Made by a program: the position numbers and the translations under genes | Source of the DNA: Prunella strophiata | Taxonomy: Eukaryota; Chordata; Aves; Passeriformes; Prunellidae | Reading direction: 5' to 3' | Length of the DNA: 64,000 nucleotides | Assembly (NCBI GenBank): GCA_036583965.1 | Contig: JAZBQD010000025.1 | Coordinates: forward strand, 13,661,145 to 13,725,144 | Notes under the pieces: model-generated | Told to the model about the DNA's origin: nothing | Seen by the model: only the letters and a program-made list of their open reading frames with translations | The model's database searches: none | Shown: positions 48,541-60,900 of the stretch, in pieces | Layout of the letters: each line of letters opens with the position of its first letter | Position numbering within the stretch: the stretch's first letter is position 1

Positions 48541-48580
48541 GCCGGGACTCGCCGGGACTCGCCGGGACTCACCGGGACTC
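48541..48580 (-). repeat. 10-bp tandem repeat containing the candidate NSMCE1 exon 1 donor
   Basis: Four copies of GCCGGGACTC lie head to tail. The fourth begins with A instead of G. On the minus strand that single difference turns GGCGAGTCCC into GGTGAGTCCC and creates a strong GTGAGT splice donor, absent from the other copies. It is the best first-exon donor in this part of the island. Confidence 0.6.
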
Positions 48581-48665
48581 CCACCGCGGTGCCTCAGCCT
48601 CAGCCGCCCCCGCACCTGCCCGTACCCGCCGGCTCAGCGACGGCTGCGCGCGCCCGCCATCAATG

Positions 48666-48695
48666 CCCGGCCCGGCCCGGCCCGGCCCGGCCCAG
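48666..48695 (+). repeat. (CCCGG)6 array in the shared promoter
   Basis: Six perfect CCCGG pentamers are followed by C-rich sequence dense in CGCCCC. The region lies between the candidate NSMCE1 and IL4R first exons. It is prone to assembly and sequencing error, so copy number is uncertain. Confidence 0.85.
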
Positions 48696-50170
48696 CCCCC
48701 GCCCGGCCGCCCGCCCCCCCGCGCCCCGCCCCGCGCCGCCCCGCCCCGCCCCGCGCCCGCCCGCCCCGCCCCGCCCCGCCCCGCCGGGAGGGCGCTGTGT
48801 GGGGGCGGATGGCGTCGCGCCGGGCCCGGGGCAGCGCTGCGTCCGGGGTCGGGAGCGCCCTGGTCCGGGGCGGCGGCCGGTAGACACAAGGTGCGTCTGG
48901 CGGCCCCTTCGTCCTGGCGTCAGGACCGGCTCCTTCTCGTTACTTGCGCTTGGCGTGCCGTCTGTGTTTTCCTCCGTGCCGGTTCTGGGAAGGGCGGAAG
49001 GTCTGTGCTCCCTCCGGAGCTTGGCCGGGTGCATATCCCTGGGCCCGTCCCGTGCGGCGGCTCCGGCTGGAACGCGCGGCCAGAATCGCTTCTTTTTCCT
49101 TGAGGCTGTTAAACGCGAGTTCTCCTTTTACATGATTTCACACAAAAAGGTGTAATTCTCCGAAGTGTTGTTCCTGCCGGACGTGCTGCGCGGTAGGCGC
49201 AGCAGCCGCGCCCTTCCCGGGCCGCGTTCCCGATCGGAGCCGTTCCCGACCGTGCCCATCCCGCGGCTCAGGCTGCGCCCCCCGTGTTCCCGGAGGCCTG
49301 CAGAGCTTCGGACCGGTTCGTGCTGAGCGCCCGGAAAGGAGCGGTTTCTCGTCAGAAGGCATTACACTCTGCACGGGTTTTCTTCTCAAGGTTTGATGCA
49401 GAATCTGTTGGTGAGCATTTTGCTTTGCTATGTACCGCTTGTCTCATTTTATTCAGCGTTTATAGTCAGTGCTTTAAACTAGAGAGTAAGACAAGATGTG
49501 CATCAGTTTTAAAAAGAGGCAGTTTTAAACAGGGAATGATGCTTTAGCTGTACAATTTCAGCAACGGTGCATTAAGCAGTCTTGTTTAATATGACCTCTT
49601 GGTTTGGGTAGGAGTTACTCTTTGCACATAACAGTTTTGCAGATTATACCTGTTAATGAAATGTGACCCTAATTTCCTTAGAAGACCAGACCAAAACTTA
49701 GTACTGTTTTTCTTGACAGTAAATGAAATCATTCTAATCACATCATATTTTTTTAAGAAACAGAAAGGTTAAGTGATCAAGGGATGTAGCTTGTGCCAGT
49801 AACCATGTAGATCTGATTCTAACCCCGACAGATTTCTTTCCTAGTTTTGGGGAAGTGACTTATGTCTTTACAATTTGCTTTCCTCAAATATATCAGAGTT
49901 ACTAGGTTTGCTGCAATTTTAGTGTTGTTTATATGTGTTACATACTTTTTTAAGATTGGTATTTCATTGTCTGGTATAATGAAAAATTTAAGAGGTAACA
50001 GGCAGAAGAGCTGTGGATGTTTTAAAATCTTCTTTCGCAGTTTCATTAGTGCTCTGGCTTAATTCCATTTTCATCCACATGTGCATTCTTCCATGAGAAG
50101 ATAGTTTTGGTCTGCCATCTGCTCATTTGGACATGCTTACGTAGTTCAGGATTCTTTGCCAAAGTTCTAA

Positions 50171-50195
50171 GAGTTCCAAGAGTTTCTTGGAACTC
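50171..50195. promoter_or_regulatory. Perfect inverted repeat with a STAT-type palindrome
   Basis: Two 11-nt arms, GAGTTCCAAGA (50171-50181) and TCTTGGAACTC (50185-50195), are exact reverse complements around the 3-nt spacer GTT. The second arm with one spacer base contains TTCTTGGAA (50184-50192), a GAS-type TTCN3GAA site. It lies about 1.3 kb past the candidate IL4R first exon. A STAT-responsive intronic element or a simple hairpin are both possible. The repeat is directly visible; the function is inferred. Confidence 0.4.
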
Positions 50196-50727
50196 CAGTC
50201 ATGTAGCAGTATTACCTAACCGTGGAAAGCAAATGCTTCCTCTCTTGAGAATTCCAGGAAAAAGGGAAATAAAGGATTTTTTTTTTTTTATGCCAGAGCA
50301 GTTGGCTCTTTTTTCTGAGCAGTAGCAAAGGTGCTTGTGTTCTTTTAAAAAAATGTATTACTGTGCTAGTCACATTTCATCTGTTCTCAGAATATGAAAA
50401 AAACTCAGCTTTTGAGTAATAGCTCTCTCAAGCTCTTATGAGAAATTTGTCTTTCAGGTTTGTTCTTTATTACTCAATGAGCATTACAGAAGAGTCTCCA
50501 TTCTGATCTTCTATTTTGACTAACAATGTCCTTATGCCTTAACTTCTAAGATGGATATTTTCAGTCAGACAGACAGACTCACCTCTGTCAGACACATGCT
50601 GCATGGTTGGTTTGGGGAAGAGCATATTGAATCACCATCCACAAATACCTTTCAGTGGTCTTTTCTACTTCAGAATCTGACCAATCTTATGCAGAACACC
50701 CAATACCATTCACCTGCTGAAGGAGAT

Positions 50728-50870
50728 TTCTCTTCTCTCTTCTCTTCTCTTCTCTTCTCTTCTCTTCTCTTCTCTTCTCTTCTCTTCTCTTCTCTTCTCT
50801 TCTCTTCTCTTCTCTTCTCTTCTCTTCTCTTCTCTTCTCTTCTCTTCTCTTCTCTTCTCTTCTCTTCTCT
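50728..50870 (+). repeat. (TTCTC)n pentanucleotide microsatellite, about 28 units
   Basis: About 140 bp of nearly pure TTCTC repeat, all pyrimidine on the plus strand, broken only by one shortened unit near its start. It lies in the interval before the IL4R signal-peptide exon, probably inside the first intron. It creates an artificial Ser/Leu-rich open frame that should not be annotated as protein. Confidence 0.95.
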
Positions 50871-51876
50871 AAAAACTAGTGTACTACCTGGGAGCCCTAC
50901 AGGTATAAACAGAACAGCTGAAACTTGCAGACAGCAAGAACACTCTGTCCAGATATGAAAGTTAGAAAATTCCGAAAGCGTGAGAGGAAGGGGCCAAAGG
51001 GTTGTGTCTTAACAATGTGCTGCTGAACAAATTTTATCCCTCTTTATACTGAAAGCAAAGCCAAAAACATATTAGTCAGCGTGACTTCACTTACAAATTT
51101 TTCAGAATTTTAAATCCATCATATTCATTTGTAGTGATATGAAAGCTGGTAGCCTTATCTTAGGCATTAAGTAGCTACATTGGTAAAAAAATATTGGGAC
51201 ACTTGCTATTTTTAAGTCTGAAATTAATTATTTCATCTGTTTTCAATTTACCTAGACAGTTTTGCTATGCTTAGGGACATAAAAGCTGCATTATTTTCCT
51301 TCTCCAAAGTTGTTCTGGTTATATCATGATTAGGTATGTGTTTTACAACTTTTAAATAATTAATGTTTTCATGAATCTGCATTCTTTTGGAACAGTGCTC
51401 AGAGTTCTGTGCTAAAATTCTCTTTTTAAAGAGGTTATACTCAGATTATCAAGGTGGTGATAGGACTTGGAGAAAACATTTTAGTCAATAGATTGGACAC
51501 TTCATTCTTAAATTCTTTTACTTATCTGAGTGGAATCATAGGGCTTTGATGACAACGTCACTGATTTTGGTCTGGTGCTTGCCCTTTTTTACCCTTTACA
51601 TACTAGCAACCTTTCTTTTCTAGTAGCTAAAGAGAGTAGCTCCACTGCCAATGTCAGTCCCGTATCCTCTATAATTAAAATTTTGCAGAAAAGTCTTCTA
51701 GCTCATTTGTGTTCTCCTTATTCTTCTACATGTCTCCTTCCATGAGCTAATTTTAGGGGCCAGAGGTGGGAAACAGGTACAGTCTGAATTCTAACATCTA
51801 GCAGAGTGGTAGGAAAAACTACACCTTTACCTTAACTGAGGAAGGGATGTAAGCTTATTGTGTTTTCTGTTGGCAG

Positions 51877-51920
51877 AATTGCAGCACAGTATTCCCTACT
51901 GAACCTGACCATTGTCAATA
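51877..51920 (+). other. IL4R: IL4R 5' UTR part of the signal-peptide exon
   Basis: An acceptor-like tract (GTGTTTTCTGTTGGCAG, ending at 51876) precedes 44 nt of leader and the IL4R ATG. It implies at least one upstream non-coding exon, most plausibly in the CpG island about 3 kb upstream. IL4R genes of mammals likewise start with non-coding exons. Confidence 0.55.
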
Positions 51921-54900
51921 ATGGGAAGACTCCCAAGTGCTGCACTATATACCCTGTGGATCCTTTTCTTTTCATATACAACAAATGAAGGTATGTTTGT
52001 CGATATTTTAAATTATTACAGTGGAGTTTTTCTTGATAGCATTTTTCCATGACCACTAGGTAACGCTGTTACCACTAATTAACTACTATAAAATTTGTAA
52101 CTTCAAATGTCAGAAGTATCCCTGTAGTAGAAAAAAATCTTAGTTGTTTCTTTTTTTTTTTTTTTTTTAACTTTATATTGACCTTTTCTATGTGGACAAG
52201 AAAAACTAGAGATTTGCAGAAAGGAGAAACAGGTTTGGAAAGCCATCTCCTTCCCCACTGTCTGGTCTGCACTGGACACGTCAGCGTGAGCCGGGTTAGC
52301 CCAGGAGCTGCAGGAAGCTGCAGCGGCCCCTGGCCGCTGTGGTTTGCCGGTGGGGCTGCGAGGGAGCCACGCCTCAGAGCTGCTGCCAGCTTGTGCTCTC
52401 CACAGGGTGCAGTGACTGGCTGGAAAGCACACCTGCCTGCATTAGAGCAGACTGGGCAGGCCTGTCTGTGGACCCTGCCAGGGGCAGACTGGGACGGGAT
52501 CTCTGGTGTGTCCCTCGCCACTGTTCTGTCAGCCTGCTGGTGCGTCGAGTCCTAGTGCTGCTGGTTCCTTAAGGGTTATTTCATGAATCTCAGTTGGCAG
52601 AAGCTGACTTCCCATACCCATAAACATGGGTTGTTTTCATTGCCTTTTAAGGTGCTTGATTAAAAATACTAATGAGATACATATAGTAATGGTTTTCAAT
52701 AATGCATTTTTATTTTCTGGAAAATGAATCTCACACTTTGCTTTCTGTATTTTTTTAACTAGTTCCACAGTAGTCTGTAGTTTCTTAGATCTCATTTTGT
52801 TATATAAAGCAAACCAAAATAGTTAAAAGACAATTTAAAGTACCCTGTCTCTAAAAAAGAAGGTTTATTAGATACTGTCTTACATACTTTGAAATAGTGC
52901 AATTTGAATTAATGAGAAGGATCAAGGGTTGCAAGAACACATTGGCAGGATTGTCTGGTCTAGGTAATACCACCTTTTCATTTCCCTAAATGATCTTTTT
53001 CAAAGTTTATTTTATTGTGTTTTGTTTGGGTTTGTTTGCCTAGTTAACTATGTGTTTTAAGTTTTTTCAGCACTGTGTACTCTTTGAGAATTAATAAAGA
53101 AATTCAGTATTTCAATTCCCTCTTTTAACTATACAAAGTCAAACCCTGTACCATATATGGTTTCAAAAGGAAATCCTCAAATACCTGAGCTTTTTGAAAA
53201 AAATATGGTGTACCAGAGATGAAAAAGTGAGAAGGTGACAGGAAAAGAGCAGAGAATATAATTTAGAGGTCTGAAAACACATGACAGCACCGAATGGCAA
53301 GATAAAGTAAAACTTAGCTTAACATAGCAGGAAGAGCTTCATTTAATTGAAGTATTCTTGAAAGTGCAAGATGATTAACAGATTGAAAAATAATGACATT
53401 CATCTTTAAGGGCCTTAACTTGATAGTACTTCTGTTAAAAGTACATTTTAAAGTGAGAAAAGGAAACTAGCAATAAAATTACAAATGGCAACCAATTATA
53501 AACAACATCAACAGGGTAATGATTATTGTAAAATAAAAAAACCAATATGACTGTTAAAGTGTTGCAGAAGTTTGACTTGCTGCTTTTTTGATGAGTGTTA
53601 AAGAATTGGGTACCATGCAGAAAAGAAGGGAACCTAATATGGTACTGCCATCCAGAAAGGACAGCAATAGTTGTTATCTACAGGATAAATATTTAGCCTT
53701 AGTAACCTAAACCAAAACATTTTCTAAGTATTTGAACACTAATGAAACTATGAATCACAGTCAGTTCTAGGTTTATAAGCAGTCAATATAACAGACAACT
53801 TAGAATCCAAATTTTATAGATCCCACTTGTGCTATATATCATAGCCACTAAAAGGTATCTGACCATCACATTTTACATTTGCAGATCCTGTACTGTATCA
53901 GAGTATGCAGAAGTTGGATCATAGTAAATAACACAAGTGGACTACAGAAAAATAGAAATGTAGGGAAGATAAAATGAAATTTGGTACTTTCAGCAAAAAA
54001 GGCATGGGAGGAATAATCTGAAATTTAGGTAACTGTTGGAAGGAATAAGCCTGTGAAGCAGAAGTGGCTGAAAGACAAAAACCTTGCAGGATGTGAATAG
54101 CTGGCAAATGAGTCTTCAATTTGCAATGTAAATGACCAACATGGAGAGTTGGTAATGTACTGGGCTATGTGCACAAAATTTGGTCTTGTATAACTGCCAC
54201 TAGAAAACCTTCTAGCAGAATCCCTTTGGAAATTCTCAGATAATCTTAATAGGATTCAAAAGAACAGGTATTTAAATTTTTTTACAGAAGATTGACATGT
54301 AAAGCAGAAAAGGATTTATATTTGTACAGATTGTGCAAGAAAAGGGAGATACTATTGTTATTTACCTGTGAAAGAGCAGTCAAACGTTAGAAGAGGCAAA
54401 TAATTGTCTTGGATGATAAAAGTATTAGCTATTTCTAGCTATTTTCTTATGATCACATTCCAGGGTCTAATATCAGGGTTGGCACACTGTTAGTCTAAAT
54501 AACAACATGGTCTTACTGTCACCTAGCTTCTCTTCTGTTCTGTGTATCACTCTTGTGGAGCACAGTGAAATAAAGGAAAGGCTGGAAGAGATACAGAGGA
54601 TTGTGGATTCTATTTCCACTTCCAGTTCTAACAAAGATATTTTGACCAGTATATTCTGCTTTTTTTTTGGTTAAATACTGCCAGTGAAAATAGTTATAAA
54701 CTTGAACATTGGAGTGCAGAGACTCTGGACTTTCCTGCTCCTTTACCTCCTCAGTGCCTGGCTCAGTGTGACTTCATCTCTCCTTGGTCTTGAATGCTCT
54801 CATAACAATGATGAGTAGAAGACAGAGCAGGAAGTACTGAGTGAAATGAAGTAAAGGTATATACTAGAAGAGAGACTGTGGCAGGAAGATATTCTAAGCA

Positions 54901-57900
54901 CTGGGGAGCTGCTCTGGGAGCGTGCTCTCCCATGCATTTGGGAAGCTTAGAACCTTAGAACCTTTTACCTTAGTTGTAGGTAAAATGCAAGTCGTGACTG
55001 TAAGCAGTGATCCTGGTCTGACTCTGTTAACTATCTGCATTTTGGGTTTTGAACCTTTTGTATTTAATAGGTGGGATGATGCTGTTTTGTAATTCAATGC
55101 TGATGTGTTTTAAATAGAGCTATTGCAATTGGATTTTCTGTTCTTGGAAGTCTGTGTTGCCTGAAATGTGCCTTTCTATTTCAATATTACTACTGCAGAT
55201 TCTTCCTGTCCAAGACCATGGACATTGTCTCCAGAAATGTGGAGACAGTCTCAGTGTCTGTTCCTCTTTCCATTTACCCAGACACAAAAAATAACAATGT
55301 TTTCACTTAATATGCAGAGGTGTGGCAGCTCTGTTTAGATGGAAAAGTTAGTATTTCTGCTTAGTCCAATGCAGTCTTGTGATTCTCTTGCTTCTCATTG
55401 TATGCTGCTTTCCCCTAGTTTTGACTGCAGGACACATACAAGAATTTGCATGCTTCACTGACTATGACAAAGAGCTGGTTTGTCACTGGAAGGTGCCTGC
55501 ACAAACCAACTGCTCCAAAGAATTTGTGCTCTGCTACAGCAAGGAAACTTCTTCTGTGTCGTAAGTGTTTAATAAGATGCTACACTGCCATTGTTAGAGT
55601 TTCATATATCCTATAGCCACTATTGGCTTTAATTCCCTGGTGTGGATGTCTGGGACAAAATGTACTTCAGATTATTCCTTTTAAAGTAAAATGGATTACT
55701 TCCTTTTAAGTAAAATGGGTTTCTGCAATTAACAGCACCCTCAGTTCAGTGGTCTACTCTTCTGTAGAACTTACTGCTTAGGACAGAGGAGGGATCAAGT
55801 CCTACTGGTAGGAGTGGTAGGGCTCTTAGAAGTATACAAAACCTTAACTTCATGCAAAATTTTACCTTCTTCATGAGAAATCTTTCTTGATTCAATGGTC
55901 TGTAGCCTGTGTGAAAGATACTTTCCGCTGAAGGCCAGGTGATTGTCTCTGCATGCAGTGTAGCTCCTTGTTCAGGCACAGACTGTTGTCTCTGTTCTGA
56001 GCAGGGCTAGTCATAATCTCTTACACAAGAGGATGCATCTGGGTTCTCCTGTCCCTTGCTGCATTATTTCGCCATACCAATATTCAAATAACCGTGCTGA
56101 TAAACTGCAATAAACCTGTTCCTATACTAACAAGCTGTTAGTATGTTCCTTTAGAAGCTAAAGTGTGACAAAGGGTTGTATTTGGGATCAATCCTTGGCC
56201 TTTCTGTCAGGTTTTTAAATTGTGTGATACAGATATCCAGGGGCTGGCTAGGGAGGGTGGGTTGTTTGGGGACCTGAGTTTTGTTTTGGAAACATTTCTG
56301 GGAACTGACTTGGCTCAGTTCTGATTAGTTATACATGCTGGGAAACTTGGTTTTACCTTTTCAAGGAATAGTGTGTCACATTCTCTTAAACATCACATAA
56401 TTTTGTGCCTGTTTTTCAGAAACAAGTGTGTTCCTGAGAATGAAAAAGACAGTTTAAGGTGCACTTGTACAATATATCCAGAATATTTTGTATTAGGCCT
56501 CACATATATTCTAGCCCTACAATTCAATGGCACTGACTCGTGGAATTACAATGTTACACCAGCCCTTGTTGGTAAGAACTTGTTTACTTTGTCACTGGCA
56601 CGTCTGGTTCCAGGCTTTGCAATCCTAGCTTACGTCTCATTCATGTCCCCAGAACAGTTTTTGCTTGTCAGAGGTGTAAAATGTCATGGTACCTTAAATG
56701 CAAAATCCATTTGTTTTAGAAACATGATTCTGAATTAGATTCTTAAGGAATTAATGTAGTAATAGGGGAAGGCAGAGAATGATTGTTCCTCTGGCTGTAC
56801 CCTCTCAGCTGCGAGCCAAAAGGAGTTTGGGGACTTAGATTATCTTTAGTGCGTTTTACTTGTGGCTTACAAGATGAAGAGGAATCATGCTATTTTCAGT
56901 TTCTAGAAAGAAATTAGGTTATCCCTACTGAAATTCTTCCCATGCCTCTCTCTGTCATGCTCTGATTTTTCATGCTAGTTGAATCATGCCACAGGAGCAG
57001 AAGATTTTTTTGCAGTAATTGCCATTGGATTTTAACAGCCAGTGATAAAAAAAGTTAAAGAGACTGCTCCTAAACAGGACAGAGTGTAGACATAGTTCAT
57101 GTCTCCACACAGACCCCCAGTTTGGCCAGAACAGTGTGCTTGTTGGTAACGCCTGTCACCTTAAACACTCAGAGAAACCATTTTCATACTTTAGGCAGGC
57201 CAAGGAGCTGGTTCTCTTCAGAATTACTTGATTGATGCTGCTGCTTTGAAGTCCACATCGATTTTCAAGAGACAGGGAGCCAGGACAGCTTGGCTGTGAT
57301 GTTGGAGCTCTGTGCCCACCTGGCCTCACAGCTGCTGCTGTCAGGGCACAGGTTGTTCCTGTTTCTGCAGGCTGAAAGCTGCATCCAGTGCACGAAAAGG
57401 CCATGCTTGCAATTGGTTCAGCCAGCTTGAGGAATCAGTGCTTAATAAATACCCTCAAAGGTGCTCAGGTTCGGCCTCTCTATTCTTGTGCTACAGCATA
57501 ATGAAATGGGCTAAGTGCATTGACTGCAATGATATTCTGGTCTCTAGTGAATGCTTCTCTTTCTGCTTCTCTCTATCAGTGCTCTCCCTTTACCCTGTTC
57601 TGTATTTTTTAACATACAGTTAAGCCGAGAGCCCCCAAAAATCTTGCCATTGAGAAAGCTGAAAATGGTAACTTCAATCTGAGTTGGGAGGAGAGCTACT
57701 CTCATCCATCCTTTCTTTCTGGACAGCCAGTCATCTATGAAGTGAAATACTGGAGGAAACAGCACCCGACAGAGGTAAGAGACACCCAGTCACTTGGTTT
57801 TCTGTCTCTTGAGCTTTAAGGTTTAAAAAGTCCTCCAGAAAGTCACTTCATTAATAATAATGTAAGGGCCAGCCAGAGCACAGTGATCCTGATTGCACAC

Positions 57901-60900
57901 TTGCCACAGTTCACTTTGCCCCCAGGATAGTTCAGCTGGGTGTCAGAGAATTTAAATTCTTCTGACTGCCACCCCAAAATGGTCTGCTGCTTGCAGTAGA
58001 CAGGGCAGAGATTGAAAATACAATGCTTCTGTTCCCTCAACTTCATTTGCTCCTTAGACATCAGGAAGCTGGAGGTTGATGGCTCTGTGGGGCAGATGAG
58101 TTCTGAATAATCCAGCATTTCTGGGCTGGGCTACTTCTGGTAGCAGAACATGCATGGTGGCAGGTAACAAATGCCACCTGCTGATGACATGAACTGCAGT
58201 ATCATACGCAGTCGTTCATTTGTGAAAGGTCACTGAAACACATGACACTATTAATATGTAGTTGCTGTCACTAACCCTTCACCCTATAAAGAAATCAAAG
58301 GGAGCTTTCTCACTTTCTTTTCAGGTTTCTGTAAAAGCAATTAACTACCAGGCAAAAAGCTTTGAGATTACTGCCAGCTCCTTGAAGAGAGGCTATGATT
58401 ACGTTGCAAGTCTCAGGTGTAACTATGTGGACTACCCAGCCTACTGGAGTGAATGGAGTGAAGAAGTTGAATTTCACTATGGTAATAGTGTCAGAAATAA
58501 CAGCTTTGTAAAAGGATGGTATATAGTCTTACATACTCTGCTGCTCTCTTGGAGGAGAGTTATGGACTCATCATCTTCATCATTTTGAATGTAATGTGAA
58601 TACATCTGTAAAGGCTTCCAAAGACATAGATAGGCAACTCCTTGGGAAACTAAGGAAGAGAGGACCAAGGGAGGTTGGATTGCTTAACCATGTGAAAAAC
58701 AGGCTGAAAGCAATCTGTTTATTCTCTATAAATATTTCATGAAGTAGACAACAGGGAAGTAGAAGAGATATTTGAACTAAACAGCAACATTGATGTGAGA
58801 GCAAGTGAGTATAAATGAAATATATATATATATATATATATATGCTGCAAATAAAGCAGTATTTTAATAGAGGTAGGAGGGTTTGTAAAAGCCCCTGAAG
58901 AGCAACAGAGAGAACAAGAAACATAGCTGCACTACAGTGACAATGGTAATGCCATTGTAGGTGCTGTGTGATAGCCCTTGTCCCTGAGGGCTGACAGTGG
59001 CCTCGCAGTGCACGCTGGCTCTCCCAGCTCCTGCCACACCTAGTAGCTGAGCACAGGACCTGTGCCAGGTCTCTGACACACCGCACACCATCGCTGCTGG
59101 CAGCGGTGGGGGTCTGTTGTTAACGTGCTGGAAGCTTTATTTTACATCCTATAAAAGAGCATTTTTTTGAGTTGCAGAAGAGCAGCAAATAATTTGGTAT
59201 TGTAAGTGCTTGCATTTAGATGCACATTCACATGTAAACATTTGCTTGTTTAACAGATTACCAGGTGAAGGCTGAAGACATTCTGCAGATGGCTGTGCCC
59301 ACATCCTGCATACTGATCATGGCAGGATCCATAATTTGTTACTTCTGTTTCACCAAGTAGGTATCCTGCTTGTTGCAGAGTTTATAGAGTGTTTATACGG
59401 ATATCAGTATTGGTTAGACATGTCTGGTAGCACAGAAATCTAATGTTTTGAGTTTTCTCAGCACCTTCATCTAGCTGTCTGTGAGCATAGATTTTATAAA
59501 CACAAGTCAGTTTTATAAACTCTGTCATTTTCTGAATAGTCTTATTAATCTTACTAGAATAGGCTTATTATTGTAGGGATTGTCAGTTTTGGACCCTGTG
59601 AGACTTTGCTAGAGTTCAAGTAATGATGGCTAAATACCTTTATTTCTTTCAAAAAATTTTAAATGGTATTGTGAAATTTTTAAATGGTAATGAGATCCTA
59701 TCTATTTCACACATCCTTTTAAACATGATTAGAAGAACAGGTGACTGTCGTTGTGCAGAGCAATCACATACCAAACATACAAACATCTTTGCACTGGTTT
59801 AATGAAAATCAGGAGATGCCCAAAATGAGCACTTTCTGTTGCTGCAATGCAGATTCCTAAGAGGGAAAGGAGAACAGAAGAGAGAAATGTACACTGATTA
59901 AGCCCAAGTGCAGTCAAAACAAGCTATTTTCATTCTTCCCTTGCAGAGTGAAGAAAGAATGGTGGGATCAAATCCCAAATCCAGCAAAGAGCCAATCAGT
60001 TGTAAAAAATGTCAAGGTAATTTAAAACCTTTGCAAAAAATACCTTTTCCTGATCATCAGAAATAGAATATATAGTAAATTCTATTGTCTGTCTAGTGTA
60101 AGGGATACTAAATACAGCTCATATGTGTCCTGAATCTCATTTGTATCTTTATTAGTTTTCAGTTTTGTGCTACTTTGATGAAATTAGGTTCCCATTCCAG
60201 GACTTAAAGCAGATTCACATGGAACAACAAATGTAAGTAAGATTTTAAAAAAATCCCTTTGCTTTACAGCATAAAATTGTTTCCTGTACCATAAACATTA
60301 ACTGTCCTTTCCTTTTAACTTCCAAAAACAGAAGTTGCAAGAACTGTCTGGCTCAAAGTTTGTCAAGCCAAAACTTCAAGGGAAAAGATACCATCAGAAA
60401 TGTTGAGAAATCTTGCAGTTGCCATAGCAAGTCTCAAGAGTGGTTGCCAAAAGGCAGCAGTGCAGTTTTAACCCCTGATACAATACCAGTTGAAGAGTGT
60501 ATAGAAATCTGTGCATGTTTAACAGACAGTGAAACTGAGAGCCAAGAAGAAACTGGCAACCAGATCACCATGTTTGAGCCTTGTGAGAGCAGCATTGGTG
60601 CTTTCAGGGAGCACCCTGTACACAATGAGTTACTAGCTAACATGTTTGGTGCACTCCTGGCAAGTGAAAATAACATGCAAGACAATAAAGGCCCAAACAT
60701 CCCCACAGCTGAGAGGAAAACCTTAAAGAACATTGGGTCAGAAAATCCATCACAGCAAAATCCAAAAGAAAGTGCAGCCCAGAGTTCACGACCGTGTGAT
60801 ATTTCTCATACAGCTCCCCTTTTCACCAAAGCCTCTCAAGATGACTACAATTGTAGTACAGCCAGCAAAGAGTCAGAACTATCAGAAGAATCCTTTGAAT

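Larger units (their letters stand above)
48400..49340. promoter_or_regulatory. CpG island, likely shared NSMCE1/IL4R promoter
   Basis: A dense, CpG-rich island of about 0.9 kb lies between the divergent genes NSMCE1 (-) and IL4R (+). It has many GC boxes on the minus strand (GGGCGGGG cores within 48700-48785) and a CCCGG array. Candidate first-exon donors point outward: minus-strand CCCG|GTGAGT (break at 48573/48572) for NSMCE1, and plus-strand ACAAG|GTGCGT (break at 48890/48891) for IL4R. A STAT/BCL6-type TTCTGGGAA lies at 48983-48991. Transcription start sites are inferred, not seen. Confidence 0.6.

Noticed and set aside
48501..49155. Pro/Arg/Ala-rich frames of up to 200 codons in the NSMCE1/IL4R island
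   Set aside because: Products of extreme GC composition and simple repeats, with no homology or splice logic.
50551..50958. 135-codon frame containing a (FSSLL)-type repeat
   Set aside because: It is the translation of the TTCTC microsatellite, whose length is a multiple of a 5-residue period.
52075..52521. 148-codon minus-strand frame with a poly-lysine run in an IL4R intron
   Set aside because: The lysines come from an A18 run and no domain is seen. The block is kept only as a possible retroposed sequence.
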